From Earliella scabrosa (taxonomy: Eukaryota; Basidiomycota; Agaricomycetes; Polyporales; Polyporaceae): 64,000 nucleotides of DNA. The notes under the pieces are model-generated. The model saw nothing but the letters and a program-made list of their open reading frames with translations, was not told the origin of the DNA and made no database searches. Position numbers and translations under genes: made by a program. Shown here piece by piece: positions 45,711 through 57,755 of the stretch (positions are counted from its first letter, which is position 1; every line of letters starts with the position of its first letter). The stretch covers positions 1,116,001 through 1,180,000 of the forward strand of contig JABYQQ010000017.1 of assembly GCA_022605405.1 (NCBI GenBank), given 5' to 3'.

Positions 45711-46311
45711 AGTTTGGGTTCTCTGGCAAGTGATACCAGCTACTATACCGTATATTTTAGTACTTGGCACAAGTCATGTCGGTTGCACTCACTTCAAGTT
45801 CACCTCTTGGGACTGCCTTGAACGTCGGCATGTTGCTTCGTTAGTACGAGTACAGGTACATGTCTTGCTGCCATCGGGAGAATATGACTTGTCTTAATCA
45901 TATCCATTTCATTAGTTCCTCAGTGAGAACATTGGCTGCAACGTTCAGTCGAAGTTAGCAACCAGTGGCATGTATGGAGAAAAAGTCGAACCTGTGCCAC
46001 TACTAGTACCCGGTGGACACTCTTTGTTGCCACTGATACAGTACTGTGCGGGTGCAACAATAGTGGTCTATAGATATTAAAGGTAATTGCTAACATTGTC
46101 AGCATTGAACGTTAACATCGAGGTCGATTACTTTGACTGACCATACTTCGAGGACGACAAAGTTTCAACCAGAGAGGCCTCAGGCGCTCAGATATACATA
46201 AGTCTCGGACTTTGCCGAATCGGGCCCTGGTGCCTGGCGGGCCCGACGTTTGGCGGCGCAGCCCGCGCTCGCTGTTCTCGACGGCGACCACGACGGCGAC
46301 GACGTCCTCAG
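45711..46311. other. intergenic, promoter of WD40 gene
   Basis: No gene seen. The right end precedes the WD40 start and has an upstream open frame that is not conserved-looking. Confidence 0.5.
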
Positions 46312-49300
46312 ATGGCTCCAGCTCGTCGCCGAGTGTCCTACGTTATTCCTCCTCCAAACGAACCCCCTCCTCGTCTCCACCTTCCTCCGCACGGCGCACC
46401 CCGCAACGGCTCTATCTCGCCCCTGCTCGTCCCCGCTCAACCGTCTCCGCCGACGTCCGCACCGAAATGGACCCAGCATCCGCGACATCGTCTAGGCGTA
46501 TCCTGTCTCGCGCTCGACACGTCTACCCAGCTCGTCGGTCGCGCCTCGCCCGAAGGCATCCTCTACAGCGGCGGCCGTGATGGCCTCGTAATCTCCTGGG
46601 ACCTGGGCGTGCCCACCAAGCGGCGCACGCATCGATACGGCTACACCGGACGAAGCTTGCGGCGATGGGAGGTGATGACGAACTGGGCGGACGATGTGAT
46701 TGAGGAGGAGGCCGAGGAGGGCGACGAATATCGCAGCGACGGCGACGTACTGGGCGAGGTGACGGGCAAGGCGCGCCGCAAGATACCCAACGACGACTCG
46801 ATACCCTACGAGGAGCAGTGGCAGACGGACATGGATGCCTATCAGGCTCTCAAGGTATGTGGTACTCCTCTTGTACTGTCTCGCGAATGTTGCCTGGAAG
46901 TGCCATGGAGATGAAGCCATGCAACGGCCTGTATCATGGTAGCAGAACGCGCCATCACAAGATATATAAGCAGACATGGGGACAGACGGAGTTCGTGCGC
47001 GGTGACTTGTGAGTCCAGCTGTACAGAGTCGACAGGGGGTGGATCTGCAGCCTCGCGGTGCTCCGGACTCTCAGTCAACGGCTCTCAGTCGGGTTTGGAC
47101 TGCTCGCCAGAGGCTCTCTGCTGTGATAGCGATGGAGCCAGCGCGACAGACGAACCTACATAAGACGCAAACCTGACACCAGTGCCTACAGGCACACCCT
47201 CCGACAAGTCACTTCCGACAAGCCGTTCAGATGCATCCAGACTGGGTGAACGATATCATACTCTGTAATTATAATCAAACTCGTACGTATCCACATTCCA
47301 CCTCGCAATCATCGTTCCTCACGCAGTCCAGTTGTATCCGCGTCCTCCGACGGGACCATCAAGGCGTGGTCTCCCCATGCACACGCCCAATCGTCGCCCC
47401 TACATGAACCGACACTGGTGGGCACGCACACCGACTACGCTCGCTGCCTTGCGTACTGGTGAGTCAGGCTGTTCGCACGTCTCTGTCCGCCTCACGTTGT
47501 GTAGCCGTGAACAGCAGTGGTTCGCATCTGGCTCGTTCGACCGTACGATCAAGCTCTGGGATCTCACTTCGGCCTCAAGTAAGACTGAGCCGCTGCTGAC
47601 CCTACATCCTCCAGAAGCTGCCGGTCCTAAGGCGTCGATCTACGCGCTCACGACCGATCCATACGGGTCCGTCATCGCCTCGGGCTCTCCTGAGCGGGTG
47701 ATTCGGATGTGGGATCCGCGATCAGGAAAGCGAATAGCGAAGCTGGTCGGGCACACGGACAACATCCGTGCCATCCTCATATCCGAGGACGCGAAATACG
47801 TGAGTTTCAAGGTTACTAAGGCCCTGCCTTCTACTGACTGTCAGCAGCTACTCACAGGCTCCGCGGACGGTATGTTCTCTTCTGCAGCAGACACAGCCGC
47901 TACTGACACTAGGAGCAGCATCGATCAAGCTCTGGTCGCTTTCGTCACAACGCTGTCTGCACACGTTCACACACCACACCGAGTCTGTCTGGTCGCTATT
48001 CTCGTCGCATCCTGCACTCGAGGTGTTCTACTCTGGCGATCGGTCTGGCCTGGTCTGCAAAGTCGACGTTGAGAGCTGTGCGGACGTATCGGAGGGCGAG
48101 TGCATCGTGCTCTGCCAAGACACGGGCTCGGACCGGCCAGGGGCGTCTGGCTCGGAGGGCATCAACAAGATCGTCGCGATGGACGACAATCTCCTCTGGA
48201 CGGCTTCGGGAAGCTCAAGCGTCAAGCGGTGGCGCGTTCCCCCGCGGAGAACGGTGAGGGCAGCGGCGCTGAGTGCCGAAGGTGCTATCGACAGCCCTGT
48301 ATCTTCGCCGCCACCGCTAGACTCTACGAGGGACTACTACATGTCGCGCTCGGGCAAGCGTGACTCGTTGGATCTGTCTGGTCGGGCGAAATCTCCCAAT
48401 CGTTCACTGTCGCAGGACCATCATTCGAGAAGTAGCAGCCCTGTTGTCTCCCGCTCGCATCGAGCCTCACTCGTACCCTCTGTCACCTCTGCCAACGCTG
48501 GAGCGCTCACGGATCTGGAGATCGACCCCGACCGGGAGGGCGAGGAGACGTGGTACGGGATTCCCTTCGAGAGTCTCGTCCGTCTCACGTCGCCCAACGA
48601 CAACGGGTTCGGGATGACTGGTCCTTCACTGCGCGGCCATGACCCAGAGATCGCCACGCTTTACTCGGCCGCGTCGGTGCTGAGCGTGCCGCGGATGGTG
48701 CGGTCGCCGGTGCAGATGCAGGCCAGCTTCTCTCCGTCTGGCGCATCGGCACCGATCTCGGGGAGCCCGATGCGGAGCGACGTCGTGCACTCGCGCACGC
48801 GTTTGACCGAGGAGAACACGGTGCAGCCGACGCCGCGGTCGCGGGCGGCGTACGAAATCCGCGAAGTAGCTGCAGACGCGGTGCCCCTGCGCCTGGAGCC
48901 CGACGAGGTGATTGAGGGCGAGCACGGGCTGGTGCGATGCGTCATGCTGAACGACCGGGTGCACGCGCTGACGGTGGACACTGCGGGGGAGGTGGCGGTG
49001 TGGGACGTCGTGCGCGGTGCCTGTCTCGGGCGGTTCACGAGCGAGGAGGTGACGGCGGCGAGCACGTTTGGTGGGAGCGACCGGAGCACGAGCGTCGCGG
49101 GCGGGAGCGCGGACGGGGACGTGAGCGAGAAGCACCGGAGCCCGCGGGAGGCGCTGGAGACGGTGCGGGAGCGGATCGAGGGCGAGGCGGTGGTAGGGTC
49201 GTGGGCGAGTCTGGACACGAAGACGGGGGTGCTGACGGTGCACCTGAACGAGCGGTGCTTCGAGGCGGAGATCTATGCGGACGAGGCGGGGTATGGCCCG

Positions 49301-51086
49301 GAGCGGCAGTTCAGCGAGGAGACGCGCCGTGAGTGTTCCTCCCTCGCCTTGGGGTTGGGTTCGGCGCTGCTGACACGCAGGGATGCACAGTGAACATCGG
49401 CAAGTGGGTCCTGCGCAACCTCTTCCACGGGTTCATCCGCGAGGAGCAGCGGCTCGCAGCCCGCCGTGCGCGCGACGCGCACGGGACCCACGACTCGGCC
49501 CAACAACGCCTGCAGCGCGGGACCGCCCCGACGCACATCGACATCAACACCACCCCGAGCCCCAACGTCCGCAGTCGCTCGTCCTCCGACGTATCGGCCC
49601 GCAGCGCGTCATCAGCTCTGCCCGGCCCACGGAGCGCGTCCATCATCCTCTCCCCAAACATGCTCCCAGCCGTCTCCCCGTCGATCACGCTCGCCCCGCG
49701 CTCGTCGCCGCTCATGACGCCCATGATCCCCCTTCACGGCGGCGTGCGCGAGTCGGGACTCTCGCCGATCCCCCAGTCGCCCAGCAACTCAGATGCGACT
49801 CCCCTTCCGCAGCCGCTGAAGGCGGAGAAGGGCGCGGACGGGGCTGCGCCGCCTTCTGCGTTCCCGGCCTCGGCTTCGGGCAACAGCGACTACTTTTCTC
49901 TGCGCGCGAGAAGGCCGTCCGTGTCGACCTCGACGGCGCCGACGCCGACCCCGGACGACTTCTCTGGGTGGGGCGGGAAGAACGCGGCCGGGGCGGCGGG
50001 GGGAGGTGCGGAGCTGGGGTTGCAGTCGCCGAGCACGCCGACGATGGGCAGCTTGATGGGCCGCATCAAGGCGTTTGGGAAGAGCACGAAGCGGCAGGCG
50101 AGCGAGACCGCGGGGGCGGCGCCGTCGGGCGAGGCTGCTGCTGCTGCGCCTGCGGGTCCCAGCTCAGGAGTGAGTCTCGTTTCCAGTGTTCCAGTACTCA
50201 CGGCATCGATTGGCGGCTCACCTTGCTCTCTTCTGAAAACTTGCTAGGAGTCGGCCGCACAGCCGGCAGCGAAGACGGCCGCGCAAGTCCTGCTCTCTGG
50301 CCCCATCACGCCGCCGTCGTCGAGCGAGACACCGAGCGTGCCCATCCCGCCGCACACCGCGATCCTGATCTCGGAGGAGGCACCTGCAGGGTGGCTCACG
50401 CTGTACCGCGGGCAGGTGTCGAGCACAGGGCACGACGCGCGTGCGCTGGAGGAGGCGATGCCGCTGTGGCTGCTCGAGTGTCTGCTGCAGAACAAGGTGC
50501 CGGCGACGCAGATCACGAAGATCAGCTTTGTGCTGCTGCCGTACAAGGAACAGGACGGGGAGACGCTGCCGGAGTTGTTGAACACGTGCGTCGCGCGCCC
50601 GCTCTTTGTCCCATCTTGGTCGTTCGTTTTGTTCGCTCAACCTCTGATGGTGTTCTTGGTGCAGGCAACAATCGAAGCTCACGGCCAGCCGGTTCTTGCG
50701 CGTGCGCAAGTTGACATTGCATGTGCGTTGCGTCTCGTCTCTCTCTCCTCTCTCCACATTACCGTTCGATGCTCACTGACCTTTTGCCGCTGCAGGTCCA
50801 AGACAAGCTGGAGAAGCTATCGGGCGGGGGATCACCCGTGTCCGCGGTGGCGACGCCGCGCTCGTCGTTCGAGCGCCGCTCGCTGTCCTCGGCGCGCGCG
50901 CACGACTCCAAGCCACGTGCGGACGAGCAGTACGAGATCCTGTGCAACGACGTGGTCCTGCCCCTCGACATGACCCTCGCTGCAGTCCGACAGTATGTCT
51001 GGCGCAGGCAGTCAGCGGAGCTCGTCATGCATTATCGTCGCAAGCACCATGCTTTGCCCACCGCGCATGCTCAGGATGCTGCATGA
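46312..51086 (+). CDS. WDR48/Bun107-type WD40 protein
   Basis: Ten exons: 46312-46854, 47192-47282, 47332-47458, 47505-47799, 47848-47869, 47919-49328, 49391-50169, 50248-50585, 50665-50722 and 50796-51086; 1317 aa in frame. The start [15 protein letters not shown] is the typical N-terminus. WD40 repeats fill residues about 50-400 ([48 protein letters not shown]). Ser/Pro-rich linkers follow, and the C-terminal DUF3337-like region ends [13 protein letters not shown]. Known role: WDR48/UAF1 in animals and Bun107 in fission yeast bind and activate USP1/USP46-type deubiquitinases. The first intron is long (337 bp). It is a housekeeping gene beside an accessory region. Confidence 0.92.
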
Positions 51087-51456
51087 TGGACGGCGGGCTG
51101 AAGATCTAGAAGGTGAACCGTGGACGTGCCCGTGTGGACCCGAACGATTGGATGGTATCTATTGGCACATGTACTAGCTTGTACCTTAGCGTAAGCAGTT
51201 GTATAACGGTCGGTGTAGACGTTTCTGATGTTCTTCGTCATCTGGCGAGCGGTCTCTGGGCTGTGGGTGGTCGTGGGAATGCTGAAGTTGGTTGATGACT
51301 TGAGCGCCATGCACTGACTCCTCTAACTCTCCCGCATCGATGTTGACTCTCGTGATCGTTTGAACTGCATCGTCATCGAGTACGTGGCGAGCTGCACTGT
51401 TCTGCTCGACTTATTGCTGCTAACATTTCGTCATAGCGTAACACCTCAGTCTTCAC
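51087..51456. other. short intergenic region
   Basis: 370 bp between two plus-strand genes; no gene seen. Confidence 0.6.
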
Positions 51457-52817
51457 ATGCCGCCACAGTCGTCTTTCTGGGATAGGGATGGAAAGCTCAC
51501 GTTGCTCGATCCGTACCCTGACTCCTTCGCGCAGTGGACGCCTGGAAAGCCTCTGGATCAGTCTCGCGTAGCTCTCTTAGTAGAAGTAGAGGCTGCGCTC
51601 GGCGCTGCAGTCATACGAACCGAGGATCGCTCTGTGAGCGTCACGAACGTGGTGAGCATACGTTGAAGACGCATTGCCTCGTCGGTGTCTGACTACACCG
51701 GGTCAGACTCTTGAAGCTGAGCTAGAAGGAGGCCGGAGCGAGATCGTGCGCATGCCCGTGCTGCCTGTCTCCGGAGAGCCTCCGAACGTCTACGTAGCGC
51801 GCAGCCTAGAGAAGTTTCACAGCGAGATGGGGCTGCTCGCTTGGTTGGCGCAACGAACGACTATCCCTGTCCCTCGCATCCGGCACCTTGCCAATGCCTC
51901 GACGGGCGCATCATGCACCTTCGCTGTCATCGAGAAGATGCAGGGCGAGTGCCTACTCAACGTCCATGGTCAAGCTAAATTCAGCGCGAAAGTACGTACA
52001 CTATCATCTGCAGTATCGTTGCGTAGGATCAACCTAACTTGAATAGGTTTCAATCACCCGTGCTATCGCCACCATCATGTTGGAGCTTGCCGCTCTCGAA
52101 GTTCCGCAACGCATAGGCACTACCTTCATCCACGACGGCGCTATCGACACCATCCCTCTCATCGTACCCGAGCCGGATATCATACCCGAGCGAGTGTTCG
52201 ACACTCTTGAGGACTATATCTATGCTCTCGTAGACGTTCTCCGCAACTCTCCTCGGATAGGCTCTGACACCAATTCACGAGCTGACGCCAACACCGTGTT
52301 GAACCGCTTGGTCAATGAGCTTCCCGCGATATTCCTGGGGCTCTCGCGCCCCATGCACCGGCGATGCATCCTCTCTCACGACGACCTGCGCGAGACGAAC
52401 GTTCTCGTTGACGAGCAGGGACAAGTGCACGGAGTTGTCGACTGGGAGTATCATTCAACCAAGCCGATGGTGCTAGCTGCTCGATATCCCGTCTGGCTGA
52501 GATACGATGGCATCTACGATCCTCGCTTTGCCTTTGAGGACTGGTGGTGGGTCACCAGCACGGACGATGCAGCGAAGCTTCGGGAGCTATTTTCTGAGGT
52601 GATCTCCCCACCTCTACTCGGGTATCATGTGGTTCACTGAAGTGTTCGTCAATGGCAGATTGTAAAGACGAAAAGTCAAGAGTACTGGCAGGCACTGGTG
52701 GAAGGAGAACTAATCCGACAGATTGAGGAATGGCTGACTATGAGGGAACCTGATCCGGGATGTGCGGCTTTGTCTCGGTGGATGGATACGGTGTTTCCTT
52801 CGGTTTCTGTGGAATAG
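51457..52817 (+). CDS. aminoglycoside-phosphotransferase-like kinase
   Basis: Exons 51457-51651, 51707-51991, 52047-52598 and 52659-52817 give 396 aa. The last exon is needed because the frame otherwise ends in the middle of the C-terminal helix region. The catalytic loop reads SHDDLRETN (HxDxxxxN) at about 290, followed by GVVDWEYH, which carries the metal-binding Asp. An N-lobe with VARSLEKFHSEMGLLAWL precedes. The donor of intron 3 (GTGATC) is weak. Such APH-fold kinases are numerous in agaricomycetes and their substrates are mostly unknown; antibiotic resistance is not implied. Cytosolic by lack of a signal peptide. Confidence 0.85.
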
Positions 52818-53417
52818 GACAGGCTGTAGTGTAGATCATCAGAGCTGGAGGCGTCGGCGTTGCACTGGGCTGTAGTACTACCCGTGACATCTGTCGGCAT
52901 CCTCGAAGGGAGGGGTTTTAGAGAAGGCTGCGAAACCACTTGGAAGCGGTGAGGTTGGTGGGAACAATACAGATAGGATCACAACCCCATCGGAGTTTCA
53001 CGGAGCGTGGCGTGTAGCTGATCGTAAGTTACGGTGGACCGACGTTGTAGTTGCCAGATGCTAGCGTCGGAGGCGCGGCTAAAAGTATTTAACTGAGTTC
53101 TCTACTAGGAGCGAATTGTCAACATGGGTTTATCTCTAAGGCTTTAACCTGGGTTGCCTTGCATCCTTGTAGCAGGCTCAACCTTGGTCGACTTACCAAT
53201 ACTATATTGGGTGGTTTCAATTCACGCACCACAGGCGTTCCTTCCACATTTTTTCTCCAATTTCCGCCCAACAGCTGCTAAAAACTAATGGTACTCATAC
53301 ATAGATCAGAGACCGGAGAGCATAGGTTTTCTTGAGTTTTCTGGCCACACGGGATATAGCGAACGGACGGGGAAGGCACATGCCACACTGTCATGAGGCG
53401 GCAGATGTTTGGCCTAT
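52818..53417. other. intergenic between convergent genes
   Basis: No gene seen between the kinase and the secreted protein on the opposite strand. Confidence 0.55.
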
Positions 53418-53738
53418 TCAGGCCGGAACACAGTCGAAGGTTCCCGGCCTGCAGACCTGAAGACACGGAGTCAATTGATGTCAGCAAACGTGGAACTTGA
53501 ATCGGAGTAGAGGCGTAAGACTCACCAGTCTGGCCACGTCTTCGACTCCGCAGCATCGCCCCTCTACTTGGACGGGGGGAACCCCGATGAAGCAGGGATC
53601 ATTGACTATAGCGCCGACCGGGCATAGAACCTGAGGAAGATCCTGCCTGGCCTTGAGAGATCCGGCACCCGCCGCGGACGCCTGAGCGACGCCAACGATG
53701 AGAGCAAGCTTGATGAGAGCAGCGGTAGCGAAAAACAT
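53418..53738 (-). CDS. small secreted cysteine-rich protein
   Basis: Exons 53738-53526 and 53456-53418 encode 83 aa. A signal peptide covers residues 1 to about 23 (hydrophobic core LIKLALIVGVAQASA), and LKARQ at about residue 31 could be a Kex2-like processing site. The mature part has six cysteines with a central CC pair (VLCP, DPCF, RCCG, VCRP, DCVP). That is two fewer than a hydrophobin, although the CC pair recalls one. A TATATAAGG box lies upstream. Apoplastic or cell-wall location is inferred; effector or structural roles are both possible. Confidence 0.75.
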
Positions 53739-56700
53739 GCTATCAAGTGAGCGATGTGTATATGAGCTGAAGAAACAGTGATGAGGCAAGGAAGGGAGCT
53801 CACTTTACTGTGATGGAAGTAGCTGATGCAGTGGTGCGGTTGCTGCAGAACAAGACTCTCCAGAGGCCTTATATACTGACACAGACGTCCGGATCTTCCA
53901 CATTTGGACGACATGCATCGTCTCTGTCACGACTCACGACGGCACTGAATAGGTTTTACTCGCTGAGATCTCTAGAGCAAAGATGCTGCGGGATTGCTTT
54001 CAAACATGGAAGTCGTAACGATCGTGACATGGTGCTGGACGTTTCTGTAAGGCGTACTCTTGTCACGTCTCGTATTTTGACTAAGGACGTACCTTCGAAC
54101 ATAAGGTGACAAAACGATATAATCTCGATCATGGTTACTGTAGGGTCACTTGAACGTTAAAGCTTGACTTGTGTGACACTGTCTCGTTCATAAGAGCTGG
54201 GAGTTTCCAGGAACGTTTCTGTCCATTCTCTGGAGTGTTGACAGTGTGGCTGATCGTGCTCCATATGTTGACAGCGCCATGATCTGTCAGATAACCTATG
54301 TGTGATGGCGATGTGGCATTAGCGGTGGAGCGCCGGAAAGTTAGTACTACCTAGTCAGGAGCGTTGAGGGCCTTCGGAAAGGTCGCACGGACCGCAACAG
54401 ATTGAATGCCCGGATGGCAATTGACTTCTCTGACATTCGGTTCTCTAGCTTTCACAAGGTTCATAGACACTACAATCATTTTCATGAGCTGTGCATATGC
54501 ATAGCGGGCACCGTGTGCCAAGCATTGCTATCGAGGGGTATTTATGACGTTCCAATGTAACTCGTGATAGCTTAGTGTCTCTCGCATCGTGTGCTGCATG
54601 TGGAGCGGTCCGATGTGGCGCAGAGTTGTTACAATGTTTACCGATGGACCACATGCTGTAGTCTTCCGCGTTTCCATTAAATACTAGTAGCACCGCATCA
54701 TCGGTGGAGTGCTGAGAGCGCGATTGGCCCCTCTAGACTACTTACCCCTTGTTACAACATCATTTTGAAAGATTCGACTTCGAGCGGACCGCGCTTTGTG
54801 ATCGTGTGGAACAGGGATCTAAATGTGTCCAAATTGCAATCCTCTAAGCCTAGGCGAGTCAGGGGGAACAGCAACCTTCACTCGAAGTTGTGCGATAGGG
54901 TGCTCCTACGAGCTTTCTGACATTTCAAGACATTCCGGTCAGTCTGCGTAAGTATGAGAAGTACTCCACTCAATGAAATGTTCAGATGAAAATCAGAAGG
55001 CTTACAGCAATTCGTCTGAGACACACGGTGCTGAGCAGAACTACGTCAAAATATCATGCTCGCCATCATTTTCAGAAAAGATCGGTGCTGTCTAGCAAAT
55101 GCAGATTCAATAGCTGGCCTTTCTCTCGAGTCTTCATGGCGGCATCAGCTGGCGTCTCTAGCGCCACCACTTACAAGTTACGCCAGCTAAGAACAAGACT
55201 AGAAGCACTTAACCGCCTTACGCGGAGAAGGTTATGCCATGACCCCGGGTCTTCAGACCTCCCTACGCCGGTTTGCACTGCCTGGGAAATGCCACGGTTC
55301 GCCACATGCATTCGCGGAGACAGCGCGGTCTTGCATGGAATGACTTATGACTCCGATAGAATCTGATGTGCGGACAAAAACGTGTAAGTAGAAACTTCCT
55401 TCTGTGTCGGTGGTTATATGCCTCTCGGAATAGTGTATGACCTAATTGAGAAGTGAGTGCAGTGTCTTGCCTACTCTTGGCTCGAAGTATGGGTCGTAGT
55501 GTAGCTTGAGTAGCCAATTGGGGGCTCAGTAGGTCTTGTGACACGACTGCGCCACGTCTGTGGCTCCCCATTGTGCCAAGATGTATCCGACCCTGTATAC
55601 CTATGGCAGCTAGTTAGCAAGACACCCGGCTACAGAGAGATACAATGTGGCGCGATGGACCTGTGGTATCGGACCTCTATCTTTGTCTGGTTGTGCATAC
55701 CCGCTTCTATTGTCCCGGAACAGAGCTGAGCCGGAGCGTCGCAGGCCACCTTGGAGGCACCTCACTTTCACCCTTCAGCTGACTTTCCAGGGACGTAATA
55801 GATCCATACTCGCGGTCAGGCTGTCAGTAGGTGACATCTCAGGCGAGAATTGCCGCGCGTTACCTGGACGTTGCTCCACAGCATGTATATACCAAGAGTG
55901 AGAAGGCATGCTAGTCAAAATGTAGAGACGTCAACAAAGCTGACGCACATGGAGTCAAGTCAGACCAGTGTTGAAGGAGTGAGTTCTATTCGGACCTCCT
56001 TACAAATGAGCGTCGCCCTTTGTGCAGGGCCCTCAGAGCGAGTTCAGCCACTGAGCTAGTTCAACTCACCGTTCCGGTTAGATTTCTGGGAGCTTCGCCG
56101 TTCTAGCCCCAGCCCGAGTCAACAGAACGGTTACGATAGTGGGGTAGGTTCTGCATTCACAATCTAGAAATGTGACTTGAGGCAACATGAGCCATGGTGT
56201 GGAGAATACACGGCCTAGGAACTCACCCGACGGTGACGTCTCTAGTATAGTACTACCCGGGAAAGGGGCGCATCAGTTGCTATTCGGTTCAACAAGATAG
56301 CACGCATACATCGTACAATGAGATGCAGGCGGCGGTGGTAGATGGATTCTTCATGAACCCTCCCACCTGACTCGTGCACGATCTTCATCAGTGATGACGG
56401 TGTCTGGTAGCCAACGATAGCGTACAATTATTGAGAGCATCACCAGCGCCAGTGAGAGTTCGAAGGGCTGTCAACTGTTGCGGGGAGTGAGTCTCAATCG
56501 CATCGAACATGCGAGCGACGACCAAGTGCTCAACGGGATTGCTGTGAACCAGTAGGCAATGAGTTGATTCTAGTTTTATTCTGGAGAGTAGATCACACAG
56601 CGCCATCTACTACGACTCTGCACGTTATGTTCTCAGGGAGATGACCCTCGCTATCGGAGCACCCACCCGTGTGATCCTGTAGAAGCGGAAAGTTAGCCTT

Positions 56701-57675
56701 CAGATACGCGACATGCTCTCGCGCAGTCCCGACTGGGTCGAGTCGCAAGCTAGTGCGAAACTACACTCGCCGCCTCCTCGCTCGTACTTCAGTGCGCGGC
56801 TTTTCTCGCATGTGTGAGCCCAAGATGCCCTGACTGGTGTGGGACTGTCTAGATGCTGCATCAAGAGGCGGTCGTTCCACGGGCATGAAGTGCAATACTA
56901 TAACCATAACCTAGGGAAAATAGACCATGAGCTTCCGGTATGCAAGTATCCCAGCCGAGGCTAAGTAGTGAGTATGCCGACGTGCGCGCTTGAGATTCAT
57001 CCCAGAAAACCACGCGAGCAAGGGCGTCCGGACAGCGTCAAACTACAAAAGTTATACATAGTTACTCATCCATCATCGACAAGTGGCAGCGGTCGTCCAG
57101 GGCGACGCTTGGGCATAAGTACTACCGAAAGCTAAGAGCGCGAGTCTCAGCACCAGTTTCAATACTTTAGATTATCCTGTAGCAGTAACTATAGGTCAAT
57201 TCAGATCATCTTCCCCAGTAACTCACCGTGTGCCTCCCCGCCGCCTGTCAATCCTCCATAATCCTACCACAATCCGCGTTCAATCCCTTTATCCTGAGAT
57301 TAGCACCCTTGAACCTGTCCGCCCCTCGCTCAACCGCGCTAATCCCAGGGTTCAGCAGATCCTCTTCCTCAGTAAGGACTCACCGCGCGCACCCTAATAC
57401 GAGGCGATCCCCGCGCTCCTTTCAAATTTCGGCTTCATCTTGAGTTGATCATGGGTTACCGCCCTGATCACCGCGATTATTCCATGGCTGTGAGTCCAAC
57501 GCACCGTTGATCTCCATTCAAAATCTTGCGACCAAGACGTTAATCTTCGGTTAATCGTCGAGTTCATCGTAGAGTCCGGCGATCAAGCGTGATGGGATGC
57601 ACTTGCGCTCATCGAGATCCTAGCGCGCCTCTCCGAATGGGCGGCAAAAGACACAACGCGAGTTGACAGCCAAAG
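53739..57675. other. 3.9-kb region without a supported gene
   Basis: Both strands were read. Only scattered open frames without splice-consistent extensions or protein-like bias occur. The left end is the promoter of the secreted protein. A loose 40-bp repeat occurs at about 57200-57240 and 57355-57400. Confidence 0.5.
53867..53875 (-). promoter_or_regulatory. TATA box of secreted protein gene
   Basis: The minus strand reads TATATAAGG, 129 bp before the ATG at 53738. It is a strong match and suits a highly transcribed small gene. Confidence 0.55.
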
Positions 57676-57755
57676 CATACACAGGGAGAATCGAACCCGC
57701 GACCTCAGGCATTCTTTCACAAACGCCATGTGGGATCCAACTCAGCCATGCTTCC
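57676..57755 (-). tRNA. tRNA-like unit, probably degenerate
   Basis: On the minus strand an A box TGGCTGAGTTGG (57748-57737) and a B box GGTTCGATTCTCC (57697-57685) are 39 bp apart, as in pol III genes. A 6-bp anticodon-like stem with an 8-nt loop lies between them. The T stem has one mismatch and the acceptor stem pairs poorly, so a functional tRNA is doubtful. A tRNA-derived SINE or pseudo-tRNA is likelier. No anticodon is assigned. Confidence 0.35.

Noticed and set aside
53418..53738. Secreted protein as a class I hydrophobin
   Set aside because: Only six cysteines and one CC pair; hydrophobins have eight with two CC pairs.
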